Part shown: in pieces, positions 11,101 through 22,985 of the stretch
How positions within the stretch are numbered: position 1 is the first letter of the stretch
Layout: each line of letters opens with the position of its first letter
Assembly (NCBI GenBank): GCA_025331125.1
Contig: JAOALB010000004.1
Span: 186,001-250,000 of the forward strand
From: Mycogone perniciosa
Taxonomy: Eukaryota; Ascomycota; Sordariomycetes; Hypocreales; Hypocreaceae
Length of the DNA: 64,000 bases
Direction: 5' to 3'
Notes under the pieces: model-generated
What the model was told of the DNA's origin: nothing
Database searches by the model: none
Seen by the model: the letters and a program-made list of their open reading frames with translations, nothing else
Program-made: the position numbers and the translations under genes

Positions 11101-14100
11101 GCAGGCCTTGGAGGCTCGGTTGACCTTCTCGAATGTGAATTCTGGGTTGGACAAGAAGTCGTTTCGCATCTTGTTCCTCAAAGCCTTTGTCATCTGTTTT
11201 GCGTTGTCGAACATGATAATGCTGGCAATGAAGTCGTCCCTTCGTACCACCGCCTGAACCGCCTTCCAATCGTTGATTTTGTGCCCAAGCAAAGCGCATA
11301 CGGCATCCAGCGCAAGCTTGACACCCTGGGGCGGGTTACCCATGGACCGAACCTCGGTGAGATGCTGCCGCTTAATGTTACTAACACTAGCCTTGGCTTC
11401 CTCAACCGCCGGTTCTGCCTTGGCGAGATCCTCCAATACAACCTTCTTGCGCATCGCCACCTCAGCCTCCTGCTTCTCTAACGCTGCCTGAATCTCCAAT
11501 GATGTATTCTTCCTCTGTTCTGCCTCTCGTTGGTCTGCAACCATTCGCTGCAACTTCTCGTTCGCCTCCGCATCCTTTTGCTCAAGTTGTGCCTTCTTCT
11601 CCGCGAGACTGGCACGGAGATCGCGTACCTTGTCCACCGTATCCCTCAATTTCTCAAGACCAACATTCAAATGGCGCTGTTGCTCCTCAAGATCCTCACG
11701 CTTCTCATTGTACAACTTGACGTATTGAACAACAAAGTCCAGGAAATGTCGAGGCGTCAAGAACGTCACCTTGCCCTGCTGCTTTAGCAGCTTCTGGTTG
11801 TATCGCTGCAATGAGTAATGGATGTACACCATAGAGTTGATAATCGTCTCACGATGCGTTGGCGGCAAGACCAAGCCACGGTAGGCAACCGGGATTGTAT
11901 CAGGGGCCTGGAAATTGCTCTTATCCAGGTCGATAGAATGTGTGAGTTCGTGGCCAACCTGGAACAATGCCTGATCCGACCAATCTCCAAACCAGTTCAG
12001 CACACATCTGTTGAACAAGGCCGGACTGGTGGCAGCCTTTGATGACAAACCGTCCTCTGGTGGGTTCATAGTAAACACGACGTGAAGATTGTTGACGATT
12101 TGTTGAGTGAACCACTTGTAGAGTTCTTCCGGCGAATCAAGATGCAAGTTCTGTCGCTGTGCACCTTCTTTGCACGCTGTCATTAAGGCAACATAGTCAT
12201 CACCCTCAAAGAGACCAGGCACCTCAGCGTTGGCAAGCAAGGTGTTCATGCGCTCCAAGAAGCCAGAGTCCAAAACGTTTGACTCATCCATGATGAAGCA
12301 TATCTTCTCACCCTTGCAACCACACCGTCGCAGAACATCACGCAAGTCATCATCGAAGTCCTCTGCGGAATATTTGCCATGAACCTTGATTTGGAAAACC
12401 TTGAGACCATTCATCCAGGCGACAAATCGTGACAGTGTGGTTTTGCCACTGCCACTGACACCAATGAGAATCAGGTGACCCTGTGGCTGTCGGAAGACAC
12501 GATCAATTCGCAGTACGTGCTCCAAAACATCATTGAATAGAATCAAAGGAACGTCAACCTCTTCCTCACAGAAGGTCTTCAGTCTGGCTTGGACAAATTC
12601 TCTCAAATGCTCGCGATCAACGGGAACATAATTCTTCGACAACCAGTTAGAGAAGAGAATAGGGCCACCCAGTGACTTCTCTTGATCCATGGTAGGGAAG
12701 AACTCAAGGGCGATGCGCCGCACGGTGTCGTCTGTCCATTTCCGTTCTTCCTCATCGACTAAACGATCCTGGAAGAGTCGCAGAGCCTCGTGTGCCCAAA
12801 TCCGGATGAGACCTTCCAGGGACAGTGCCTCCAGAGGCTTGATAGCTTCGTACACACCGCGAACCCAGCGAGTGAGTTCACGAGGACTGTATACGTAATG
12901 GGGCTGGATCTTGGGCGTGAACCTCTGCTGAGACTCGAGATAGAACCGAACCATGGCCTGGGTAAGCGGTTCTGCGTAACCACGAAGCGCAGGAATAATC
13001 TTGAGTACTGCCGCGTTGAATGTGCCATAAATCTGGTTAAGTGAAAGTTCACCTGGATAGTCAACCATGATGAGAGGGGCATGACGAAGGAATCTGGCGC
13101 CCATTGGAGTACGTCCAGCATCAGTCGGAGGGTTACAAGCACCAACGAACTGAATACGATCAAGGGTGACCCATGACTTGTCAGAGGTTCGCCAGAAACC
13201 GTTATGCTCAACAAGCTGACGCAAGAATGAAATTGCTCGCTGAGTGCCATATTTATCGGGAGCCGGCAGGTTAATTTCGTCGCAGAAGACTACCAACCAT
13301 CGACCAATTTGAGTAGGTGAGAGCATGACGCCATTGAGCGTCTTCTTGTACTCACAGTACTGCTCGAACGTTTTGATAAGAAGGTCTGGGGTGGTTGCGC
13401 TGGAAAAGTTCAGGCCAACAACCTCCATGTTGGGCAACTTGCGAAGGGCACTGAAGAGTGTCATCGTTTTACCAGAGCCTGGCGGACCACAGAGCAGAAG
13501 GGGCTTGTGTTCAGCAAGCCACGAGTAAAGCACGTCTTCGTGGCGGACGGTATCCAAGGTTGGAATGACAACATCCGTCTGAATAATGGAGTGCGTATTA
13601 ACCTCAATGCTTGGTACCTGGTTCTGCCACGATGTCCACTCGGCCATTGGCAGAGTCACATCAAAGTCAATAAGCGAGCTTGTGCCATCCAGTGGCGGCG
13701 ATCCAAAATTCGCAAAAGCGCACATCTCGTCTCCGAATGCCTTGCGGTCCTGAAGCGGGCAGTCTCCTGTAAACGCCCAAACAAGTGCAAGGAGAAGCTT
13801 CTTGGAAATAAAGCCCTCAATTTGATCAGCCTCCAGGGGGAAGTCGGAGTGTTGTCCATTGTATTCAATCATGTCCCGAGCAGCCTTGTTCAGCAGCGAG
13901 AATAAAGTGGTGAGAACACGCGCAACAGTAAACTCCATGATATGGTTGTATTTCTCAGCCTTCTCAAGGACCTGGATCACAAAATTATCAGAGGTCAAAT
14001 ACACCGTGAGCAGGTCAGCAACTTGGGCCTGAAGAGCAAGTGTCTTGGCAGGGCTCTGTCCTGTGGCAACGCTGTCCTCATCCAGATCCTCGAAAGGAAC

Positions 14101-17100
14101 TTTTCGGAGCGACTCAAGATAGTTGGTAACCATCATGTTCGGCGAGACGGTGTCCTCGCTAAACCAAACCATACCACATCGACTAACAGTGGCCAGGGTC
14201 GCATACTTCAACGTCTCGACTTCGAACATAATTCGAACATTTTGCGGCAGGTTGAGACGTTCTCCGTTTGGCAGGGTAAGCAGCTTGTTGTCATCAAGCA
14301 CACTATTCAAGTTTTCGACCCACTCGGGATCAACGTCGCCATCAAAGACGATCCAGTGCCTCTTGGAGTCTTCGCCACGAAGGTTGTCGACAATCTTTCG
14401 AAGGATACTCGTGAACAGACCATCAGTCCATTCTCGCGTGGTGGAGTCCAGGTTTCCATAGAGGGCTTCCTTTGACATGACCTTGGAGTCAATAACATGA
14501 GAGACTCCCTCCACATTTTCGACTTTTTGGAGGGCATCTAACAGAAGCCTCCAGGCGGCAGACTTTCCTGTGCCAGAGTTACCAACCATCATGACACCAT
14601 GATGAATCTTCTGAATTTGATACAGCTGAAGCACCTTAGTCATCCACAAATCGGTGACGACGAGGTGTCGCTCTGCAGCAAGAGTACGAATAGCTTCCTC
14701 AAGAGCCTGGAGATTAGCGGGAACATACTCAACACCGGGGAAGCAGTCGCTCTCAATGCTCATCATGATGTCCACATCGGATTTAATCAGCTTAGGCGCA
14801 ATCGTTTCCCGAATACTCTGCACAAGAATTTCGGGCTCCACAACCTCCTCTGCGCCAAGATCACCACCGGCACCCAGACGAGCACGCTTGAGGCCACCGG
14901 AGCTGACCAAGACACTCTTCAACGCACGAAGACCAAAATCGTAGTGGGCTTGCTTCGATAATTGCTTAGAACACTTATCAAAGAACGGCACCGTGTGTTT
15001 CGAGAGCTGCTTGGCCTGGCCAAAACCTTGCGAGTACAGCATGACTTCGGCAATAAGTTCTTTATCAGGCTTCGACATGGCCACGCTTCGGAAGAGCTTC
15101 TTCAAGTTATCCGGTAAGTTGGAACGGCCAGCATAACCAGGATTCATGGTGATGAAGATACCGGTGTTCTCATTGACACGGAGTTGACGGCCAACCAGCT
15201 CAATCTGCGACTTATCATTCTCAGCACCTTGTTTGAGACCAAGCTGAATGTTCTGAATCTGCTGCGACACAGCAGATAAGATCCTCTCTTCGAGACGGTT
15301 AAACTCGTCGAAGCAGCCCCACGCACCGACCTGGCAAATACCGAGGAAAATACGGCCCATGGCTTGGAAGTCGAACGTATCGTCACAGCAGAAAACAAGT
15401 GTGAATCTTCCGAGTTGTACACCCAAAGCCTTGACGGACTCGGTTTTGCCCGTACCGGCAGGGCCATATGGCGATCCTCCAAGGCGTTGGCAGAGTGCTT
15501 GTGTGAGAGTGAGGAAGCATCGGTCGGTAAGTGGGGTCCGAACGAGACGATCTGGAACACCCAGATATTCGAATCCGTAGTTGAGCTTGGCATTGGCCAT
15601 CTTGATGTGAAGACGGTTGAGAAAGTTGCCGTCGGGTGTGTAGACGTATCGCATTTGCAACTGCCAAAGGTAGTGGCTTGTCGAATCAGCATTCATATTG
15701 ATGAGCTTCTCGATGACATCGCGCTGGTGAACACATTCCGTGATCATCTGCTCGCACTTCTTTCGCTGTATAACCTCCAGATCTCCCAAAACAGTCTCCG
15801 CGAGAACACGGAGGACCTGCACCTCACGCTCGAATAGGGTCTGCAGTGTTTGGCCACCAGCGGCAAGCGATGTCTCCACGGAAGTGCTCCATACGACTTG
15901 AGTAGCCAGGACAACAATTTGACTCGGGAATGCTTCCATAAACGCGGATAAGGCTTCCTGGTCAATCTTCTCCGACTCAAAGATGGGCGTGTATTCCTCC
16001 ACGGCTTTAGCCAACAACTCTGCAAGTGTAGACTTCATTCCGCTTTCCAGTAGGGCGAGCCAGTCATTAATCCTCGGTGTCTTCACCAAAGAAATCTCCT
16101 TGTTCAATTTAACAGCTTCGCCCTCCTTGGACGTGAAGCCAGAAATGACCGCCTCATCATCCATAATAAGACCAGCCAGACCAGCAAACATCTTCTTGAA
16201 GTGTTTAGCAATACGTAGAGTATCATTACTATTACCAATCATCTCCAAAAGATCCTCGTCACCAACGAAATAAAACCGAGGGAAGGAAACTCTCTCCTTC
16301 TCGAGGTATTCACCGAGGGCCTTCTGGATTTTGTTCAGCATTTCTGCCAAACGCTCCAAAGACTTTTGCGCGTTGGGGATGTTCAAAACGTCAAGGACAT
16401 ATGGTGTCTTGTTAGCCTTTTTCATGACCGCCAAGAATTCACTGTTGATGTTCTGGAAACGACCAGACTCAATGGGGAGAAGGTGCTTGATATCAGCATT
16501 TCCGGTGAAAACACCTTCCAGATACACCCACTGACGTTGAACGTCAATCCAAACATCGAACAAGACATGAACGCGGTTCAGTTTGTCTTCCCAGGCAATT
16601 GCATCTTCTTCGAACTCCTTGTAGTAGGGTGAGTGCTTCATAGCCTGCAGAGAGTTTAGATTTTCGCTGCACTTTGCAAAAAGGTCATCCCAGCCACGGA
16701 TGAGTCTGCATTTATTCTGATAGTTGACCATCTCGAGGGCATAATTCTGCCAAGTCTCTCGGACTTGCTTCAGGAACTCTTCGAGAGCCATTTCACCCTG
16801 AGCCTGGGCAATAATGTCCTTGACAATAGGTTCGGTGGCAATGAGGTTCAGATCCCACACATCGCCCAGAGTCATTGAGCTAGGTGAGAAGCGTTTCTGG
16901 GGCTTGATTTGTTTGTAGATCTTGTGCCAGTGTCGCTCGCGAATAGCATCAGATTTCAGATCAGAGAGAGTAGAGTTGACTTTGAGGAAACCTCGCAGGA
17001 TTCCCTGAACATGCTCAAATGCAGCATATTGTCTCATTCTACTCGGCATCTCCTTCGTGCTCTTGATCAAATCGTCAACCTTTTGCCGGATCTTGCGCGG

Positions 17101-20100
17101 CTGAACGGCAGTCCATAGAATATCTCGTGTCTCGTTCAAGCTTGCCCAGATGGTAGATAGATTTGACCACACAGATCGGAAGTCTCGAACCTCTTCGAGT
17201 GTAACCTCCAAGGAGCTGTCGTTGCTACCTGGAATATCCAAAGCCTCTCTTGCCTTGACCACCTGCTGGAACTCCTCTTGCAACGCCGTTATCCTGGTTT
17301 CGAAAGTAGTCAACGTCGCAGATGCAACGTCTGGTTGAATAGTACCTGAAACGGGCTTCTCCTCATTCCACTGAGATACAATTTCCGCGATGCGCTCGTT
17401 GATCAACTTGTCCTGAGCAATGATGTTTGCTCGCATGGCATCAGACTGCTCCTCCATGATTCTTGACTTCTTCTCCAAGATTTCCTTGAGGGCTTCCCAT
17501 TGGCTCTCAATCTGCTCGATATGGAGCCAGTCATTCGGGAAGGGGTAGCGCTGTCTGACCAAAGTTGACTGCCCCTGACGGAACATATCGATCTCTGGAG
17601 CCCACAGCTTAGCATTGCGCCTGCAGCTCTGCACAGCTGTGATGAACTGGACAGCCGCGGCGGTGGATGAGGTATCAGAGCTTTGGCCTTCCAGGTTCTT
17701 ACGAGCCTTCTCGATATCAGCGTTGATATCCCGCATGCGATTGCTCAGTCGATTGGCGAACTTGATCAAAATTTCTTGCTGCCATTGGTCATACTTGGCA
17801 TTGACCTTGGTCTGGACCTGGTCGTAGTCGATCGTGATGTGTCCAAACGAACGGCTGACCTCTTGCGTATCAAACGTCGTTCGAACCTTACGAATATCCT
17901 GGAGACACTCAAGCCATCTTGGAAGATGGTCACCCAGCATATCATAAACCTGATCAGACTGAAGATCCCAGAGCGACTGAAATTGGAGCCACTTGTCTAC
18001 ATAAATGCTGACTTCTTTGAGTTTCTTCTCCACAGATACATAGACACGGTGAAGCATGCCGGCACAGTGAGACGGCAGGTCTGTGAAGCGGATCTCGTCA
18101 ACGACGATAGTGTTGAGACTCATCTGATATCGCGCAGCCTTAATCTTTCGCAGATTGCAGACGATTCCTAACCAGTCATGGAGATGGAGGAACCAGCTAG
18201 CTCTAGCGTACTCGAGAGGTGGATCAAGATAAATGACTTGATTGCGCATGGTGATTTCGAGGATAAGTTGCTTCATAGTAGGGCCATCCTGTTTTGCTTC
18301 ATCATCTTTGGCTTGCTTCCACCGGTCATCCTCCAGAGCCTCCTCTTCAAAGGCAACGATCCAAGCTTGGACAGCTATATGAAGGCGTTCCAGAAGGATG
18401 GACTGAATCTTCTGATTCAGACCATGCACCCAAAAGTCAAGATTAGCATATTGCTCCAAGTTCAACTGATCCACAGACGCCTGGATGGTATCCAAGCGTG
18501 ATTGGAACTCGGCGGAGTCGTAGGGGCATGTGCCAAGATCTCTCAACGTCTTTTCAACAGTGGCGTGGGTGGCATTCAATGCAACTGTCTTAGACTGGAG
18601 TACGGAAACTGCGGCAGAGAAGCCCCAAATGAACATGCCATGCTTGCTTTCGGTATTCTTTGCAAGACCGAAGCCAGTGTTTCCAGGAAGCAAAGGTCGC
18701 ATCTTTCGCTGATCTGCATAGAACAGTTCATGCGAGTTGATGAAGGATTCCCACCTCAGAGGTACACCATCTGCGATAAGTTTGTAGACTTCATTCTTAT
18801 ATCCATTGAGCAGGATGGCCTCCTCGCCCATCGCAGAAATTTGTCGTAGAGTCTGGGACAAGGTTCGAACACCCTCCATCAAGCTGACAGCATAAGGATA
18901 CACTCTCTTGGCATCCTTGGACACGGTTGTGACGGCGTGAGGAACAAGGTAGGACTGCCAGGTCAGGTTTCTGGTTTCCTTGAACAGGGTAATGATCTGT
19001 GGATCAAAGTTGACCGTGAGCTCGAGAATGCCGCCTGCGGATCTCACTCGAGCAATGTCGAAGAGCTGACCAGAGATCGATATCTTCCGCCGACTAACAT
19101 CAGCGAGCCACGCCTCATAAATTCTGGCAGTATCCAGCTTGTTCTTGAAGAGCTCACTCTCCTCCTGCAGCTTATGTCCCTCGGCATGTAAAGTCCAATC
19201 CGGGCCAAGAACTGCTTCTACCTTTTTCATGTACCCATCCAGCTGAAACTCGATTTGGCGAGCCCATATAATGGCTCCTGAGACTGGTGGCAGATCACGA
19301 AGCTGGGCCATGGCGTGAGCCTCCGAATGGCCATACTGCTGCTTGAATCTCTCATGCAAGCCATTGATAGCCTGCTTGACGTGGTCCATCAGCTGGTTTT
19401 GATATTCTTGAATGGCTCCACGGATCTTGGGTCGCACAAAGAGCGCATTGAATTTGGAGAAGACGCGGAACATCTCATTGGCCGTCTTGGCAGTCGCAAG
19501 ACGATCTCTTAGCCTGGCAATGATGGAGTTCTCGACTCTCGTGGTGCGCTCGTTGTAGAGATTCTCCGCCTGAGCCCAACGCTCTTTACCCTGATCGGTA
19601 ACATCCAGAAGATCGACATTTTGCAGTGCCTCCCAAGCCCGCTTGACCTCTTCTACAGCGTCAACATCACCCATCTCCTCTATCACGACGCCAGTTGTAG
19701 CCGTTGTCTCAGTAACGCCGGGGGTGGTATCTTTAGGTCCAAGCACATTGACAATGGTCCTCTGCAGTTGTTCATGGTTGTCTCGGAATGTGCTGACATA
19801 CTTGATTCTCGACTCAAGCTCAGAGTGCTTCTTGTTGACCTTGATGAGGATGCGCTTCTCGTTTCTGCGAACAGTCACATGTCTCGCCAAGTTGGTGAAC
19901 TCCTTGACATTATCCTCCCAGGTATCGAAAATGCTTTCACAAGTCCGCATAATGTTCTGGAATTCCGGGTAGCCAAGGTTGACGAGCTCAGTACCTGGGA
20001 GCAGTCGATGGAGCACATCATTCAAGTCTGCCGAGATAGCTTCAACCAGCGCCAACGCTCTTCGGATGGGGTACGGACATATCCTCAACTTCTTGGTCAG

Positions 20101-21412
20101 GTGCGCGAAGATCTGAGAAATAGCTTCCTCAACCTTGGGCAACGACGTAGCGGAGAGGAGCTCATCCAGAGGGAAATCTCGCATCAATTGATTGTACTTT
20201 TGTGCTTTCTCCTTGGCCTCTTTGAGGCCCGTATCGGCCACGAAGCTCACCGTCGCCTGGAAACGCTTGGCATGCTTGAGAATGTCGAGGGTTAGCAAAA
20301 CACCATCGCCCCGAAGCTGGTCCTCAATGCCCTCCAGCGCCGATTCCATAGACAACCAAAAGTTGACTTCCTGACTGGCCGTGCTAAACTCCTGTACGGC
20401 ATTTGAGGAGGTCTCCTTGGGCAGCTTGGTAATGCCCTGGATGGACTTGATCCACGTGTTCACGTTGGCTTGCAACTTGTTCAGAAAACTACTGTCCCCA
20501 ACCAGATTTTTTGGAATCGCCTCCATGGAAGCCTTGGTATGGTTCGCTTCGGCCTCCTCGAGGACATTCTGGATAAGCGAGTGGAAGGCCAGGGATATCT
20601 CGGGTATGTCGACATTCTGCTGGAGGTGCAGCAGACTCAGTTCCAAATCGTTCAGTCGCTTCTTGGTGACAGGGATGCCCGTTTTAGCGTCGACGTCTCG
20701 CCCCCTCGACCCATTCACCAGTTGTTGGCTCTTGCTGTTGGCGTCGAAATAAGGTACCAAGGCATGGTGGACTTGAGAATGAAGCACCTCCCACGGGGAG
20801 AGAGAAACGCCATGCTCTCCTGAAGCAGCATTCAGAGAAGCAGGACCAGGCAAATTAGTAATAAATATTTGGGACGTAAGAGGTCGAGAAGGATCGATAG
20901 CCTGCGATGCCTTTAGCAAGACCAAGGTAGCCACAGTCGTAGGTGTTGAGGTGATTTCGGTCGAGAGAGTGTAGTCATAGGTGGTAGGTACTGCACATCA
21001 GATTAGCCAAGGTATCCTTGTGAAGGCGAATCCGGAGCATCATCAGATCAGATAGAAGAAGCCTACAGGTAGCATCATGGCCGTTCTCGCCATTTTCATT
21101 GCCATTCTCCAACGAACCAGACTGCACAGCATCTTTCTGGATGTACAAAACATTGAGGGTATCATTCGCAAACCGCGTACACCGTGAAACAGTCTCGCTA
21201 TACAGAGCTTTGTGCAGCAAGTTCCCCGGCTGCTCGAGATCCTCCCGCGATGCGCCAAGGGCGATGCCGCAGATGGCCGCCAGATGCTCAACCACGCGTT
21301 CGGGCTCTATCGTCGGGAACGGAGCCGCCGTTGTCGTCGTTGCCGGCGGCGGCGCGACACCGTTGGCGCCGTTGGTGCCGGAGCTCTGCGCGCTGGCCGG
21401 TGACACCTCCAT
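8184..21412 (-). CDS. nudA: Cytoplasmic dynein 1 heavy chain
   Basis: Motor subunit of minus-end-directed microtubule transport; in filamentous fungi the nudA/ro-1 product moves nuclei and endosomes. Exons are 21067-21412, 8689-20990 (12.3 kb uninterrupted) and 8184-8624, with introns of 76 and 64 nt. Phases close to give 4362 aa, the usual length. The N-terminal tail and linker precede six AAA modules. Walker A motifs appear in AAA1 (GPAGTGKTE, from residue 1958), AAA2 (GNSGTGKS, 2252), AAA3 (GPPGSGKT, 2617) and AAA4 (GVSGSGKT, 2959). The stalk coiled coil flanks a microtubule-binding domain around residue 3332 (MGNPPQGVK). The start at MEVSPAS was chosen; an in-frame upstream ATG at 21466 would add 18 residues. 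The 5' intron has a CTAAT branch site and joins exon 1 to LPTTYDYTLSTE. Confidence 0.97.
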
Positions 21413-22985
21413 GGTGTGTTTGTGTGTTGCGAAGACGCAGCGAGGACGGAGAAGGAAGAGCTTCACCAGAAACCGGTCATCTCCAGAGACGTCGGGCTCG
21501 CAGGACAGGCGATCGAGGTTGGTGGGGCCCTTGTGAGATGGTGGAGGACGGGACGCAGTTTAGGGGCGGAGCGGTGGCCGATATGATGACGCTTCACCGT
21601 CAGTCGGTCGGTCAGTGAGGAGTCAAGAGAGACAAGACAAAGGTGAAGAATGTATTGGCGTGGTTGGTCTGATATCGTCTCGGTGATAGGTGGTTGTGGT
21701 GGAGGAGGCGGCAGTCCCAAGGCAAACGGTTGGATATCAACGGAGAGCTGTCTCATGGAACTTAGAAATCTCACATTAAAAAGTAACGAACGGAACCACA
21801 CGGACACCCACTGCACCAGCAGTACTACTCCGTAGAACGTGGAAAATGGGCGAGCTAAGGTACGCGACTTTGCTGGACCCTTGTCGCGACGGCTCGTTGA
21901 CTGGTGGTGGTCGGGACTCAGGAGGTGGGACGTGTGCCAACGCATTTCAGTGGGGAGGGGAACCGCCGTGGCTGATTGGTCCAGCATGGCATTCAGGGGC
22001 CAGGCCCTGTAATGCACTGCTGCAGCTCTTTACAGCACTTGGTGATGTTCCATTGCATGCCATGCCAAGTGTCAGTATAAATACTACTACTTAAAGAATC
22101 ACATATCCAGATTATAATTCCATTTGATTGTTTAAACACATCTACGCAAAGCAACCAGCTGAATCACGTCAGCTAATCTTGAAATCATCACAATGTCTAG
22201 ACTCTTCTTATCATCATAGGTAAGTTTAAATATTTGAGAGAAAAGGTAGGAGCAACAGCTGCAACTTGACAAGCTACGAAATCCTCTGATACGGGCACGC
22301 CACATCATTAAGAATGGAGTTTATGTACGCCGTGCCACGATATATTAACACTCCACCACCTTATTTTCAAACTACACACTCCGCATATAGGTACATCACA
22401 TGAAATCTGCTGCCCTTGTCCTCAAGTTTGCTATGTTACTACATGTAGTCCAAGCAAAGTCTCTTATATGGGCACTTTGAGCAACATCATTATTGAAGAT
22501 GAATAACGCTACACAATTCGTCACATTTGCTATCAACTGTTGAGCATGGCATATTCACTGATATTCCACGTTGCAGAAAACCGACATCATCAAATGCAAG
22601 GAGTAATGCAAGCACAGACTTTCTTTCAACCCTCCAATGTTGCCTTGAGACCTACATACCAACTCCCAAAATAACCACTCGCAAGCAATATCCACAACCA
22701 CGCTCGTGCAATGACGCCGATGACAAACCCCACAGAAACCATAGAAACCATAAAAAGGAGAGCGAAACGTGACCTCAGCGTTCAATACCCAGACATTCCC
22801 ACCTGGCTGAAACCTTCCGTGAACAACCACGTCGTATACCCACGTAACAAGACCGAGAAAGCAAAGAAAGGAAACCACATAGTCGCTCCAAACGCCTGCA
22901 GATAGTCCCCCGTGCCAGTAACGACCTGCCGCTCTCCCATTTGCCATGTAGACCAAGACCAATACGCCGGATGGGAGCCGAGACT
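21413..22985. other. Dynein promoter and 5' leader; 3' side of FAR1-type gene
   Basis: A 1.6-kb spacer. It contains a minus-strand CCAAT box (ATTGG at 21975-21979), about 560 nt upstream of the dynein ATG, and a TACTCCGTA copy at 21826-21834. The part nearest 22986 is probably the 3' UTR of the FAR1-type gene. No other gene can be supported. Confidence 0.5.

Noticed and set aside
19621..20295. 224-codon plus-strand open frame inside the dynein gene
   Set aside because: Entirely antisense to a conserved coding exon; no domain and no splice context. Long antisense frames are expected from codon bias.
22555..22962. Minus-strand frame just downstream of the FAR1-type gene with one hydrophobic segment
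   Set aside because: Its apparent start is not an ATG, and it lies where the 3' UTR is expected; no homology recognised.
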